Assembly: GCF_022163125.1 (NCBI RefSeq)
Contig: NZ_CP091881.1
Location: 8,450,501 to 8,514,500, forward strand
DNA length: 64,000 bases
Origin: Paenibacillus sp. HWE-109
GTDB taxonomy: Bacteria > Bacillota > Bacilli > Paenibacillales > NBRC-103111
Direction: 5' to 3'
Shown: positions 26,713 through 35,494 of the stretch, piece after piece
Layout: each line of letters begins with the position of its first letter
Numbering within the stretch: the stretch's first letter is position 1
The notes under the pieces: generated by a model
Told to the model about the DNA's origin: nothing
The model's database searches: none
The model's input: the letters and a program-made list of their open reading frames with translations, nothing else
Made by a program: the position numbers and the translations under genes

Positions 26713-27719
26713 TGATGATGACTGCTCTCATTCGCAAACAACGCCTTATTCTGCTTGTCAGTCTGGTGCTGATCGCAGCCACTTCTATCATTAGCATGAG
26801 TATTGGCTATTCACCGCTGTCGTTTAATCGGTTAATTCCCGTACTGTTCGGCCATGGTACCTTTAAAGAAGATTTTGTGCTATTTTCTATCCGGCTGCCG
26901 CGCATTATTATTACACTGCTGTCAGGCATGGCACTCGCTCTATCCGGATCTATCCTGCAAAGCGTAACCCGCAATGATCTGGCTGATCCTGGGATTATTG
27001 GTATCAATTCCGGAGCGGGTGTGGCTATCGCGGTCTTCTTCCTTTATGTTCCGATTCAGGTTGGCTCTTATGTCTATGTTCTGCCGGCCGTCGCTTTCCT
27101 CGGGGCGCTGCTAACGTCCGCGTTGATCTATCTGTTCTCATATAGTCGGACGCGCGGGCTTAATCCTACCCTGCTGGTACTGGTCGGTGTTGGTTTCTCT
27201 ATGGCGTTGTCGGGCATTATGATTGTCATCATTTCGTCGGCGGATCGATCCAAGGTCGATTTCATCGCCAAATGGCTGGCAGGCACGATATGGGGGACGG
27301 ATTGGCCGTTCATCTGGGCGCTGCTTCCCTGGCTGGTGCTGCTTATTCCGTTCACGTTGTTCAAAGCCCACAGACTTAATCTTCTTGCTCTGAATGAAGA
27401 GTCTGCCATCGGCGTTGGTCTGAAGCTTGAACGGGAACGTCTGGTGTTGATTCTAACGGCAGTCGCCGCTGCGGCTTCGGCAGTTTCTGTCACGGGCGGC
27501 ATTGCCTTCGTTGGGCTGATAGCTCCGCACATTGCCAAGGCGCTAGTCGGTCCGCGCAATCAGCTTTATATCCCGGTCGCGGTGCTCTTAGGCGGTTGGC
27601 TGCTGCTGACAGCAGATACGATTGGCCGCAACCTGGTCGACCCGGACGGTATTGCGGCGGGCATCATGGTGTCGCTGATCGGTGTGCCTTATTTCGTCTA
27701 CTTGCTGCTCAAGAAGTAG
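26712..27719 (+). CDS. Iron-siderophore ABC transporter permease (FecCD family), second
   Basis: A 335-residue FecCD permease, paralogous to the first (ILQSVTRNDLADPGIIGINSGAG, GIAFVGLIAPHIAKALVG). GAGGAGG lies upstream of a run of three ATG codons, so the exact start may be 26712, 26715 or 26718. No ATPase gene follows; a terminator comes 44 bases after the stop. The importer must borrow an ATPase from elsewhere in the genome, as the Feu, Fhu and Yfi systems of Bacillus do with YusV. Confidence 0.9.
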   Translation: MMMTALIRKQRLILLVSLVLIAATSIISMSIGYSPLSFNRLIPVLFGHGTFKEDFVLFSIRLPRIIITLLSGMALALSGSILQSVTRNDLADPGIIGINSGAGVAIAVFFLYVPIQVGSYVYVLPAVAFLGALLTSALIYLFSYSRTRGLNPTLLVLVGVGFSMALSGIMIVIISSADRSKVDFIAKWLAGTIWGTDWPFIWALLPWLVLLIPFTLFKAHRLNLLALNEESAIGVGLKLERERLVLILTAVAAAASAVSVTGGIAFVGLIAPHIAKALVGPRNQLYIPVAVLLGGWLLLTADTIGRNLVDPDGIAAGIMVSLIGVPYFVYLLLKK

Positions 27720-27762
27720 ATCTCTATCCTTTTCCATGTAGTGCAATATCATTGAAAGAAAG

Positions 27763-27810
27763 AGGCTGCCCATAAGTCATTAAATTGACTTATGGGACAG
27801 CCTTATTTAT
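27763..27810 (+). terminator. Terminator of the siderophore importer operon
   Basis: A long hairpin (AGGCTG.CCATAAGTCA with TGACTTATGG.CAGCCT, about 16 paired bases) is followed by TTATTTATTTT. Confidence 0.85.
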
Positions 27811-27896
27811 TTTAGGGGGAATAGTATAGTCGTTAGGATGGACAAGGGCATTGCACTCTTGAACGCGTTCTTCTATATACGGATTGTATCTCAACA

Positions 27897-27931
27897 TTGC
27901 CCATGTAAAAACTTAAAAATGACCCTTTGAG
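27897..27931 (+). promoter_or_regulatory. Candidate response-regulator site upstream of the kinase gene
   Basis: The block AAACTTAAAAA(T)G(A)CCCTTTGAG (27909-27931) matches a block at 31573-31595 in 21 of 23 positions. A CCC-containing half site (TTGCCCATG) lies about 22 bases upstream. Both copies precede genes expected to be controlled by the YesN-type regulator at 29920. Confidence 0.5.
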
Positions 27932-28058
27932 TTATGAACTTCCGCCAAGTATAGTAACTTGTAATCGCATACATTTATGGCAAAGATACTTCGATAGCGT
28001 CGATGTACGATGGCATGTACAATGTTAAGTAATGTCAGTAAACCGAGGAAGGTCGTAA

Positions 28059-29876
28059 ATGGGTTACAACAAATGGGACCAAAAAGCACTAGCAAAGCTA
28101 AAAAATATGAAGCTCCAAAGCAAATTTATGGCAGGCTATCTCATTGCGTGTGCATTTCCGTTACTGGTAGTTAGCAGTATCATCTATAGTCAATCTGCAG
28201 CCGGATTGGAGGACTCGTCTCAGGAGTTCGCTGCCCTGTACACGTCTCAGATCGAGAATTCTCTAAATGAACTTATGAAGGAATATGACAAAGTAACCAA
28301 GTCTGTACTCATTGACAATGATCTTATTTCCAAGGTTGGGGACGGGCCTAACTTGTCCATGAATGAGTACATTCTTCAGAAACTATCAGTTCAACGGGTC
28401 TTGATGCGAGTCGCTTTGCTCAAGTCCGAAATTAATAATGTCATGCTGATCAGCCGCGATAATAGCGTCTATCAGTATACGAATACAAGCAGCACGGTTA
28501 ATGAGAGCGCCTTGATGTCTCAAGAATGGTACAAACAAGCGCGCAGTTCGGGAGATACTTTGTTCATCACCGGTCTGCATGACAGATCTTACTACGAGGA
28601 TAAAGGGCAGGGGGCTTTAGTTACAGTAGGTCGAGTATTGCTCAGCTCCGAAGGGGCATTTGCCGGGGTGCTTCTCATCGACTTGGACCCTTTCACATTG
28701 ATGGAGTTAAACCATGAGTTTGTCTTGACTAGAGATAAATATGGCATGAGTGTAATCATCTCCAAGCTTTCAGGTGAAACCGTTTATCATTCGGATGCCG
28801 CCAGCGGTAGAGTCCCCTGGATGCAGGTGTTGGAAGCAGGCATTGATTATACCAAAGACGTGAGCAATAGTGACCAAATCGTGATTTCAGGCAGTACCCA
28901 GCTGGGAAATTTGGTGATTAAGACAGAGATACCCCGTGAGAAGCTGCTGCAGAAAATCACTAGGATTAAGGTGGTTACCATCATCTTGATCATCATTGGT
29001 TTTCTGATCACGGTCTTGATTTCCCTCGGACTAAGCTTAAGGATTACGAAGCCAATTAAAGCACTGCGCCGCAGTATGAAGCAAGCGGAAACGGGGCAAT
29101 ATTTGCCCATTGAAAGTATTCAAGCCAATGATGAGATTGGCAGCTTGGTATATAGCTATAACAAGATGATTGTTGTCATTCGAACACTTATTGAAGACGT
29201 TTACATCGCAGAAATCAAACAGCGGAAAGCCAAATTCCTTGCTCTGCAGAATCAGATCAACCCGCACATGCTGTACAATACGTTAGAATCGATCCGCATG
29301 AAGGCGCTTGTGAAGGAGGAAGAAGAGATCGCTGGAATGATCAAGATTTTGGCGAGAATGTTTCGCTTGACCTTGGGCAAGGATGGCAAACAGCATTCGA
29401 TCAAACACGAAATTGATTATACCCTTAATTATCTGCAGCTTCAGAATATACGCTTTGGCGACAGTTTCCTGCTCGATATCCGAATGCCGGAAGAGATGCA
29501 GCAATGCAACATCATTCCTCTCGTTTTTCAGCCTATTGTGGAGAACAGTATCATCCATGGCTTTCAAGGCTATGAAGGGAGCATGCATATTGTAATTGAA
29601 GGCATGTGGACGGCAGATGGCGGAATCATGATACGGATTCTGGACGACGGAATCGGTATTTCCGGGGATAAGCAGGAGGAACTGCGTACCGTGCTAGAGG
29701 ATGCTGCATCGGATAAATATAAGCTGGAGGAAACGGAGAAGTTGGAAGGTGAAGGGTTAGGGCTGAAAAATATTGCCGAACGCATCACGTTACATTATGG
29801 GGACTTGTACAAATTAACCGTTCGATCGGGCGGTGACAAGGGAACCATAGTTGAGATTCTCATTCCCAAATACTAA
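28059..29876 (+). CDS. YesM-type sensor histidine kinase
   Basis: A 605-residue membrane kinase. TM1 is at residues ~23-43, followed by an extracellular Cache-like sensor (~45-295), TM2 (~303-326), HAMP (TKPIKALRRSMKQAETGQYLP), and a His_kinase domain with the phospho-acceptor His in LQNQINPHMLYNTLES (about residue 408). The HATPase has VENSIIHG, ILDDGIGIS and GEGLGLKNIAERI. It should sense an extracellular sugar signal and phosphorylate the adjacent YesN-type regulator. It is 43 bases upstream of that gene, in the same transcription unit. A GAGGAAGG ribosome site precedes the ATG. Confidence 0.92.
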   Translation: MGYNKWDQKALAKLKNMKLQSKFMAGYLIACAFPLLVVSSIIYSQSAAGLEDSSQEFAALYTSQIENSLNELMKEYDKVTKSVLIDNDLISKVGDGPNLSMNEYILQKLSVQRVLMRVALLKSEINNVMLISRDNSVYQYTNTSSTVNESALMSQEWYKQARSSGDTLFITGLHDRSYYEDKGQGALVTVGRVLLSSEGAFAGVLLIDLDPFTLMELNHEFVLTRDKYGMSVIISKLSGETVYHSDAASGRVPWMQVLEAGIDYTKDVSNSDQIVISGSTQLGNLVIKTEIPREKLLQKITRIKVVTIILIIIGFLITVLISLGLSLRITKPIKALRRSMKQAETGQYLPIESIQANDEIGSLVYSYNKMIVVIRTLIEDVYIAEIKQRKAKFLALQNQINPHMLYNTLESIRMKALVKEEEEIAGMIKILARMFRLTLGKDGKQHSIKHEIDYTLNYLQLQNIRFGDSFLLDIRMPEEMQQCNIIPLVFQPIVENSIIHGFQGYEGSMHIVIEGMWTADGGIMIRILDDGIGISGDKQEELRTVLEDAASDKYKLEETEKLEGEGLGLKNIAERITLHYGDLYKLTVRSGGDKGTIVEILIPKY

Positions 29877-29919
29877 ATAAAAGTTGTAGTCAGGCAGACT
29901 GGAAGGGGAGGTGCTTGGG

Positions 29920-31503
29920 ATGAAAGTAGTTGTGGTTGATGACGAGAAAGGGATTGTGGAGGGACTCCAGAAAATGATAGGACGCTATATCCCGGAATGC
30001 GAGATTGCCGGAGTGGCCTATAACGGACTAGAAGGGGCTAAACTGATACAAGAACGCCAGCCGGATATTGTCATTACAGATATTCGAATGCCTCAGGCAG
30101 ACGGGTTGGACATGATTCAGATCTTGAAAGAGAAGGGCTGCCAGGCCAAATTCATTCTTTTGAGCGGGTATGCGGACTTCGAATATGCGCGAAGAGGCAT
30201 GCAGTTGGGGGTTAAATTTTATCTCAACAAACCGGTTGAAGAAGAGGAACTTCGTGAATGCGTCTGTAAGGTCATGGACGTGATTCGGGAGGAACGAGCT
30301 AAGCTCCAAGAGGTGGATGAGCTGAAGCAAGAAGTAAATATTCGTATGATGGAAAGCGCTTTACGGGACATCATTGAAGGAGGCAGCGAGCATACGGTAC
30401 ATGCGGAAGAGCTGCTCCAGACCGCTCATATTCCGCTAGATCGTACGCATTTTGTTTGCGCTTTGCTGGAATTTGAAAGCAGCTTGGGCTCTTTGGCGGA
30501 AAGTGGCCTTGATTCCGTATTCAATCACATAGACCGCACATTGGGGCCGTATCGTGGGGGATTTCGCTTCAGGTATCTAGGCGCCCAGGTGGCAGTTGTT
30601 GTTGCGCATGATCATGCCATCGACTATGGGGAATTCGTCCGGGCTATCCAGCGGCTCAAAGATACCTTATTTCGCGAGTTGAAGTTATCCGTTACAGTCG
30701 GGATCGGTACAGTGAAGGAAAAGGTAGCGGGAATCAATATGTCCTTTGAAGAAGCTCGCCACTCACTCAGCTACAAACTAATTAAAGGTGCGGGTGTGGT
30801 CATTTCATATCCGGATATCATGACCCTGTCAGGCAAGCGGCAAGCCGTTCCGGAAGATATGATTAACAAGCTGGAGGCTGGTCTTGATAACATGGATGAA
30901 GAAGCTTGTGTCGGCGCGATCCGCGTGATTTTCCATTGGCTGGAGGAGGAGCGTGAGATGAGTCCTGTTGATCTCCAATTGCAATGCTTAAGCATTCTTT
31001 TGTCGAGTGCACGCAAACTTTCCATGGAGCAGCTGCAGCAAAATGACTTTTTGGGACGCCATCTCCTTATTCTGGATGGACTCTCGCGTTATCGGACATT
31101 GGACCGTATGGAGACTTGGATGCTTCAAATGATTAAGGGTATTATCGCTTTCAAGCTGGAACATAATATGACGAAGAAAAAGGATGTAATCGCTGAGATC
31201 AAAGACTACGTATCGATTCACTACGCCGACGCGATCAGCTTGGCGGAACTTTCCGCCCGTTTTTATATCAATCCTTACTATTTGAGCCAACTTTTCAAAC
31301 AAAAAACGGGAGATACCTATCTGACATTTCTCGCCCAGACAAGGATCAATAAGTCCAAAGAATTGCTGGAAAAGACGGATTTAAAGGTGTACGAGATCTG
31401 CCAGATGGTCGGTTATTCCGACACTCAGTACTTTGCCAAGTTGTTCGAAAAGCTAACGGGTTGCAAGCCTAGCGAATATCGCAGGAATCCCTCAGGTGTC
31501 TAA
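29920..31503 (+). CDS. YesN-type response regulator with AraC DNA-binding domain
   Basis: A 527-residue regulator. The N-terminal receiver domain has VVVDDEKGI and the phospho-acceptor Asp in DIVITDIRMPQADG (about residue 54). A long linker follows, and then a C-terminal AraC double helix-turn-helix (LAELSARFYINPYYLSQLFKQKTGDTYL, ICQMVGYSDTQYFAKLFEKLTGCKPSEYR). The start is ATG 29920, with GGGGAGG eight bases upstream; the in-frame GTG at 29911 lies inside that ribosome site. It probably activates its own operon and the transporter at 31661 through the repeated motif found before both. Confidence 0.92.
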   Translation: MKVVVVDDEKGIVEGLQKMIGRYIPECEIAGVAYNGLEGAKLIQERQPDIVITDIRMPQADGLDMIQILKEKGCQAKFILLSGYADFEYARRGMQLGVKFYLNKPVEEEELRECVCKVMDVIREERAKLQEVDELKQEVNIRMMESALRDIIEGGSEHTVHAEELLQTAHIPLDRTHFVCALLEFESSLGSLAESGLDSVFNHIDRTLGPYRGGFRFRYLGAQVAVVVAHDHAIDYGEFVRAIQRLKDTLFRELKLSVTVGIGTVKEKVAGINMSFEEARHSLSYKLIKGAGVVISYPDIMTLSGKRQAVPEDMINKLEAGLDNMDEEACVGAIRVIFHWLEEEREMSPVDLQLQCLSILLSSARKLSMEQLQQNDFLGRHLLILDGLSRYRTLDRMETWMLQMIKGIIAFKLEHNMTKKKDVIAEIKDYVSIHYADAISLAELSARFYINPYYLSQLFKQKTGDTYLTFLAQTRINKSKELLEKTDLKVYEICQMVGYSDTQYFAKLFEKLTGCKPSEYRRNPSGV

Positions 31504-31561
31504 TCCTCAGAAGTCCTTTCGCCGTTCTCAAGGTGGGAGGACTTTTATTGTAACTATAAAA

Positions 31562-31595
31562 TGACCCTGTCGAAACTTAAAAACGTCCCTTTGAG
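31562..31595 (+). promoter_or_regulatory. Candidate response-regulator site upstream of the Lpl-like operon
   Basis: A direct repeat of (A)TGACCCT and CGTCCCT is spaced 22 bases apart, about two helical turns, the spacing expected for an AraC-type dimer. The second half lies in the block shared with 27909-27931. The site is 66 bases before the permease start. Confidence 0.5.
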
Positions 31596-31623
31596 CAGCA
31601 TCCCCCTTAGAGAGTACACTGTG

Positions 31624-31637
31624 TGTAAGCGAATACA
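31624..31637. promoter_or_regulatory. Candidate CcpA cre site
   Basis: TGTAAGCGAATACA matches the loose cre pattern TGNAANCGNWNNCA at every fixed position and lies 24 bases before the permease start. This suggests glucose repression of the glycan transporter. Confidence 0.5.
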
Positions 31638-31660
31638 ACTAGACGCGAGGGGGGAATAAA

Positions 31661-32563
31661 TTGCTTAAAAGCAAAATTCAATTGAAGGTTTTTTGGCCGC
31701 TCTATGTGATGGCCATTCCAGGTCTCATGTTTCTCATTATTTTCAAGTACATTCCGTTATTAGGCTCGGTGATCGCCTTTAAGGATTATTCGGTGTTCAA
31801 AGGGTTTATCGATAGTCCTTGGGTTGGCTTTAAGCATTTCCAGAAGCTTCTCGATTATCCGGATTTCGTCCGCGTGTTCGGAAATACGCTGATGCTAGGT
31901 TTTCTGAAAATCGTGCTGGTCTTCCCGATTCCGATCTTGCTGGCGCTGATGATGAACGAGATTCGGAAATCCGCCCTAAAGAAAGGTGTGCAGACGGCGC
32001 TATACATCCCTCACTTTTTATCGTGGGTCATTGTGTCCGGCATTGTGTTTGACATCTTCTCCTTAAGTGGATTGTTCAACATCGTGTTGGGATGGTTTGG
32101 GCATGATCCAATTTTGGCCATGCAAGACAGCGCTTACTTCCGACCGGTTTATGTGCTGACTTCCATTTGGCGAGATGCTGGGTGGGGAACTGTCGTATAT
32201 ATGGCCGCGATCAGTTCCATCGATCCGCAGTTATATGAGTCGGCCATGATGGACGGGGCATCCCGATTCAGACAGATTCGTCATATTACATTCCCACTGC
32301 TTTTGCCTACGGTGCTGGTTCTGTTTTTACTGGAAATCGGAAACTTCCTGGACTTAGGCTTCGATCAAGTATTCAATCTATTGACACCAATGACCTACAG
32401 CGTGGGGGATATTCTTGATACGTATGTGTTCCGAACAGGTATTCAACAGGCACAATATAGCTTTGCTACGGCAGTAGGTTTGTTCCAGTCGGTTATCGGT
32501 TTTATTCTGGTGTTCATCTTCAATCGGTTGTCGAAAAAAGTTTCAGATGGGGGGTTGTGGTAG
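31661..32563 (+). CDS. Oligosaccharide ABC transporter permease, LplB-like
   Basis: A 300-residue MalF-type permease with about six membrane helices. It has the LplB-type opening YVMAIPGLMFLIIFKYIPLLG, the coupling motif ESAMMDGASRFRQIRHITFP (about residue 195) and FDQVFNLLTPMTYSVGDILDTYVFRTG. It starts at TTG 31661 behind GAGGGGGG. Its stop lies just before the start of the next permease. It belongs to the carbohydrate uptake family found with YesM/YesN pairs, and probably imports a plant or microbial oligosaccharide. Confidence 0.9.
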   Translation: MLKSKIQLKVFWPLYVMAIPGLMFLIIFKYIPLLGSVIAFKDYSVFKGFIDSPWVGFKHFQKLLDYPDFVRVFGNTLMLGFLKIVLVFPIPILLALMMNEIRKSALKKGVQTALYIPHFLSWVIVSGIVFDIFSLSGLFNIVLGWFGHDPILAMQDSAYFRPVYVLTSIWRDAGWGTVVYMAAISSIDPQLYESAMMDGASRFRQIRHITFPLLLPTVLVLFLLEIGNFLDLGFDQVFNLLTPMTYSVGDILDTYVFRTGIQQAQYSFATAVGLFQSVIGFILVFIFNRLSKKVSDGGLW

Positions 32564-32565
32564 AT

Positions 32566-33435
32566 ATGTTTGAATCCAGGGGAGAAAAAGTTTTTGTAAC
32601 AAGTATCACGACCCTTCTTCTGTTGCTATCGTTCATTGCAATTGTGCCGCTGCTGTCCGTCATTTCGATTTCGTTCAGCTCGAAAAGTGCTGTTGTGCAA
32701 AATTTGGTGTCCATCTGGCCTAAGGAGTTCACGTTAGATTCATGGAGCTACATTGTTGAGCGTCCTGATTTGTGGAAGTCATTCTTCCTCACACTAGGTT
32801 CGACTGTGATTGGTACTGCCTTGGCGCTATTCATTACAGCGCTGCTCGCTTATCCGCTTTCGAAACCGGAGTTTCGCTGGGGTTCCGTGATCATGATTGG
32901 GGTGGTCATTGCCATGATTTTCAAGGCTCCCATCATTCCTTATTTCCTTACTGTACGAGGAATAGGCCTTTATAATAACCCGTTGGTCTTGATTGTTCCT
33001 CATATCCTGAACCCGTTTAATCTGATCATCATGAGAAGCTTCTTCAAGGAGTTTCCTAAGGAACTGGAGGAAGCAGCTTTCCTCGAAGGCAGCGGTTACT
33101 TTCGAATGCTGTTCCAATTCGTCCTTCCGCTGTCGAAAGCTGTACTTGCTACACTAGCCTTATTCTACGCGGTGGTCATTTGGAATCAGTTTCAGACACC
33201 TTTATTATTTCTCCAGAATACGGACTGGTTTCCGCTGCAGATGAAGATCCGCCAGTTCATCTCGGATGATAATATGATTATGCCAGGTGCCGCTTCAACG
33301 GCTGACTTTAATTTTAACGAAAGAACGCTAAGATCGGCGACGGTTATCTTCGCTATCCTTCCGATCATCGCGGTGTATCCGTTCTTGCAAAAATATTTCG
33401 TCAAAGGAGCCATGATCGGCTCTGTAAAAGGATAA
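32566..33435 (+). CDS. Oligosaccharide ABC transporter permease, LplC-like
   Basis: A 289-residue MalG-type permease with about six membrane helices. Its coupling loop is LEEAAFLEGSGYFRMLFQFVLP, and the C-terminus FLQKYFVKGAMIGSVKG is typical of LplC. The start is uncertain: ATG 32566 has a G-rich ribosome site 11 bases upstream, while GTG 32557 has the same site too close. It pairs with the preceding permease. Confidence 0.88.
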   Translation: MFESRGEKVFVTSITTLLLLLSFIAIVPLLSVISISFSSKSAVVQNLVSIWPKEFTLDSWSYIVERPDLWKSFFLTLGSTVIGTALALFITALLAYPLSKPEFRWGSVIMIGVVIAMIFKAPIIPYFLTVRGIGLYNNPLVLIVPHILNPFNLIIMRSFFKEFPKELEEAAFLEGSGYFRMLFQFVLPLSKAVLATLALFYAVVIWNQFQTPLLFLQNTDWFPLQMKIRQFISDDNMIMPGAASTADFNFNERTLRSATVIFAILPIIAVYPFLQKYFVKGAMIGSVKG

Positions 33436-33503
33436 TTTCGTATTGGTTTTAAGGCTTAATAAGCCTAGAACATATAATGTCGATTTCAAGGGGGAAACAA
33501 GGC

Positions 33504-35090
33504 ATGGCTATCAAAAAATTGGGAGTACTGGCGCTAACAGGCGCCCTAGCCGCTACAGTCTTTACAGGCTGCAGCAGCAATTCAGACAAATCCGCTGCTT
33601 CTTCATCTCCTGCTCCAGGACAAAGTGCTGCTCCTAAGGTAGAGGAAATCGTTGATCTTGAAGTGTGGAATACCAATACGGGTTTTAAACCGATTACCAA
33701 AGGCAGCAAGCTCTATGATTTTTATAAGGATAAACTGGGCGTGGGTGTCATTCAACCGTATGTGGAATGGAACGGAGGCACCAACTACCTGAACCAGTTG
33801 AATCTGAAGATTGCAGCAAACGAAATGCCGGACTTGTTCTTGCCTCAGCAGGGCATCGAAGACAGCTTGGCTAAGAACGGCGCAATCGCCGATTTGACAG
33901 ATTTATTGCCGAAGTACGCACCGAATGTCATGCAGGTCATTCCCAAGGAAGTATGGGACGTGGTCAAAGCCAATGATCCTACCGGACAAGGGAAAATTTA
34001 TTATATCCCAGGTGTGCTGGACTATGGCAGAGAAACGGGCTTGATTCGTAAAGATTGGCTCGACAAGCTGGGGCTGCCAATGCCTAAGACGCAAGATGAG
34101 TACGTGAAGGTGCTTGAAGCTTTCCGGGATAAGGATCCGAACGGCAATGGACAAAAGGATGAGATCCCGACCGGCGGCCGGGAGGCAGCAGCTTGGATGG
34201 ATCATTTATTCGCGATGTATGGTGTAGCGATGTTCGAAGGCAAGCCAGATTGGGATGTGTATGATGGCAAGCTGACTTACGCTGCGGTTACCCCGAATAT
34301 GAAAGCTTCTTTGGAGTTCATCGCCAAGCTGTATAAGGATAGCTTAATCGATAAGGAATCGCTCTTGAATAATAAAGCGAAATGGGAAGGCAAGATTGAA
34401 TCCAACAATGTCGGCAACTACTTCCACTGGGAAGAGTCGGTCTTCGAGCGTTTAGAGAATATCAACAAAAATAAAGGCGTGAAAGGCGATTACTCGGTAC
34501 TCCCGATCCCAGAGGTTCCAGGCTACAAAGGTTTTTATACCTTGAAGAAGATGCAGCCTCCGGTCTGGGTTGTGAAGAGCAACAAGGATCAGAAGAAGCT
34601 TATGGCGACGCTGAAACTGTTGAACAATATGTATGACAAAAAGAATTGGAATACGCTGTACCTTGGTGTGGAAGGCATGCACTATACCATGAAGGACGGC
34701 AAAGCCTCCAGACTTCCGGATGACAAGAGTGTACAAGAGAATCTTGCCATTAACCCCTATCTATTTGTAGCTACTGCAGACTTCTCTTCAGATCTGTACA
34801 AAAGCACGGCATCGGAAGATCGGAAATGGGCAGTGGATCAAAGTATTCGGAACATCGCAGAAGCTCAGAAATACGTCAAGACCATTGCCGGCGACGGCAT
34901 GCCTGCGAGTATCTATGAAGGCTTCGCCGACATTAACAATCGCACACTGTATGTGGAATATGCAACCAAGATTATCCTTGGCCAGTACCCGATCAGCAAA
35001 TTTGATGAATTCGTTGACAAGTGGAACAAATCAGGCGGTGAAGAAGTCACGAAGCGTGCTAGAGATTGGTATGCGAAAGTGAAGAAATAG
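33504..35090 (+). CDS. Oligosaccharide-binding lipoprotein, LplA-like
   Basis: A 528-residue binding protein. The signal peptide ends in AATVFTGC (lipidated Cys about residue 21), followed by a Ser/Ala-rich linker. The body has YVEWNGGTNYLNQLNLKIAANEMPD, the Ca-binding-like DKDPNGNGQKDEIP that is common in this family, and IRKDWLDKLGLPMPKTQDEY. ATG 33504 is chosen because AAGGGGGA lies 8 bases upstream, whereas ATG 33477 has none. It is the third gene of the operon, after both permeases, as usual for LplBCA-type systems. The ligand is probably a long oligosaccharide. Confidence 0.9.
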   Translation: MAIKKLGVLALTGALAATVFTGCSSNSDKSAASSSPAPGQSAAPKVEEIVDLEVWNTNTGFKPITKGSKLYDFYKDKLGVGVIQPYVEWNGGTNYLNQLNLKIAANEMPDLFLPQQGIEDSLAKNGAIADLTDLLPKYAPNVMQVIPKEVWDVVKANDPTGQGKIYYIPGVLDYGRETGLIRKDWLDKLGLPMPKTQDEYVKVLEAFRDKDPNGNGQKDEIPTGGREAAAWMDHLFAMYGVAMFEGKPDWDVYDGKLTYAAVTPNMKASLEFIAKLYKDSLIDKESLLNNKAKWEGKIESNNVGNYFHWEESVFERLENINKNKGVKGDYSVLPIPEVPGYKGFYTLKKMQPPVWVVKSNKDQKKLMATLKLLNNMYDKKNWNTLYLGVEGMHYTMKDGKASRLPDDKSVQENLAINPYLFVATADFSSDLYKSTASEDRKWAVDQSIRNIAEAQKYVKTIAGDGMPASIYEGFADINNRTLYVEYATKIILGQYPISKFDEFVDKWNKSGGEEVTKRARDWYAKVKK

Positions 35091-35115
35091 TCCGCTATTA
35101 ATTGTAGTGGAAGGA

Positions 35116-35149
35116 AGGGAGCGGCTGGTTCAACGAGCGGCTCCTTTTT
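35116..35149 (+). terminator. Terminator after the LplA-like gene
   Basis: An imperfect 10-bp stem (AGGGAGC-g-GCT with AGC-g-GCTCCTT) is followed by TTTTTC, 26 bases after the stop. Confidence 0.65.
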
Positions 35150-35169
35150 CTTAGGCTGCCTCGCGCGGA

Positions 35170-35347
35170 GGGAACTACAGTACGCTATTCCAGCAAAAAG
35201 TGGCATTATGGCGAACCAAAGGGAACTACAGTACGCTAATTTACTGTTTGATGAGAAATTGAGCACTTTTCGTGGAAATAAGACCCTGTAGTTCCGCTAC
35301 TACCCTCGCATCACTGGTATTTGGCTAAATAGCGTACTAGAGTTCCC
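35170..35347 (+). repeat. 178-bp nested-hairpin element, copy C
   Basis: It has the same box order as copy A. Box 1 is GGGAACTACAGTACGCTATT (35170-35189), box 1' ends at 35347 with GTACTAGAGTTCCC, and the central CCCTGTAGTTCCGC motif is unchanged. It is preceded by GGCTGCCTCGCGC. It lies between the LplA-like gene and the GH65-like gene. Confidence 0.85.
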
Positions 35348-35494
35348 CTAAGGGTCACCTTCTTAACCCCGCAGCGTGATCTGCTTACAGAGACCGTCCT
35401 GCAAGGTGTTCATAGGATGCAGCCTTTCGAAGTATATGTTATTGAGATTTAAGCTATGTATATGTGAGGCTAATCCAGAGAAAGGATGTAAATT

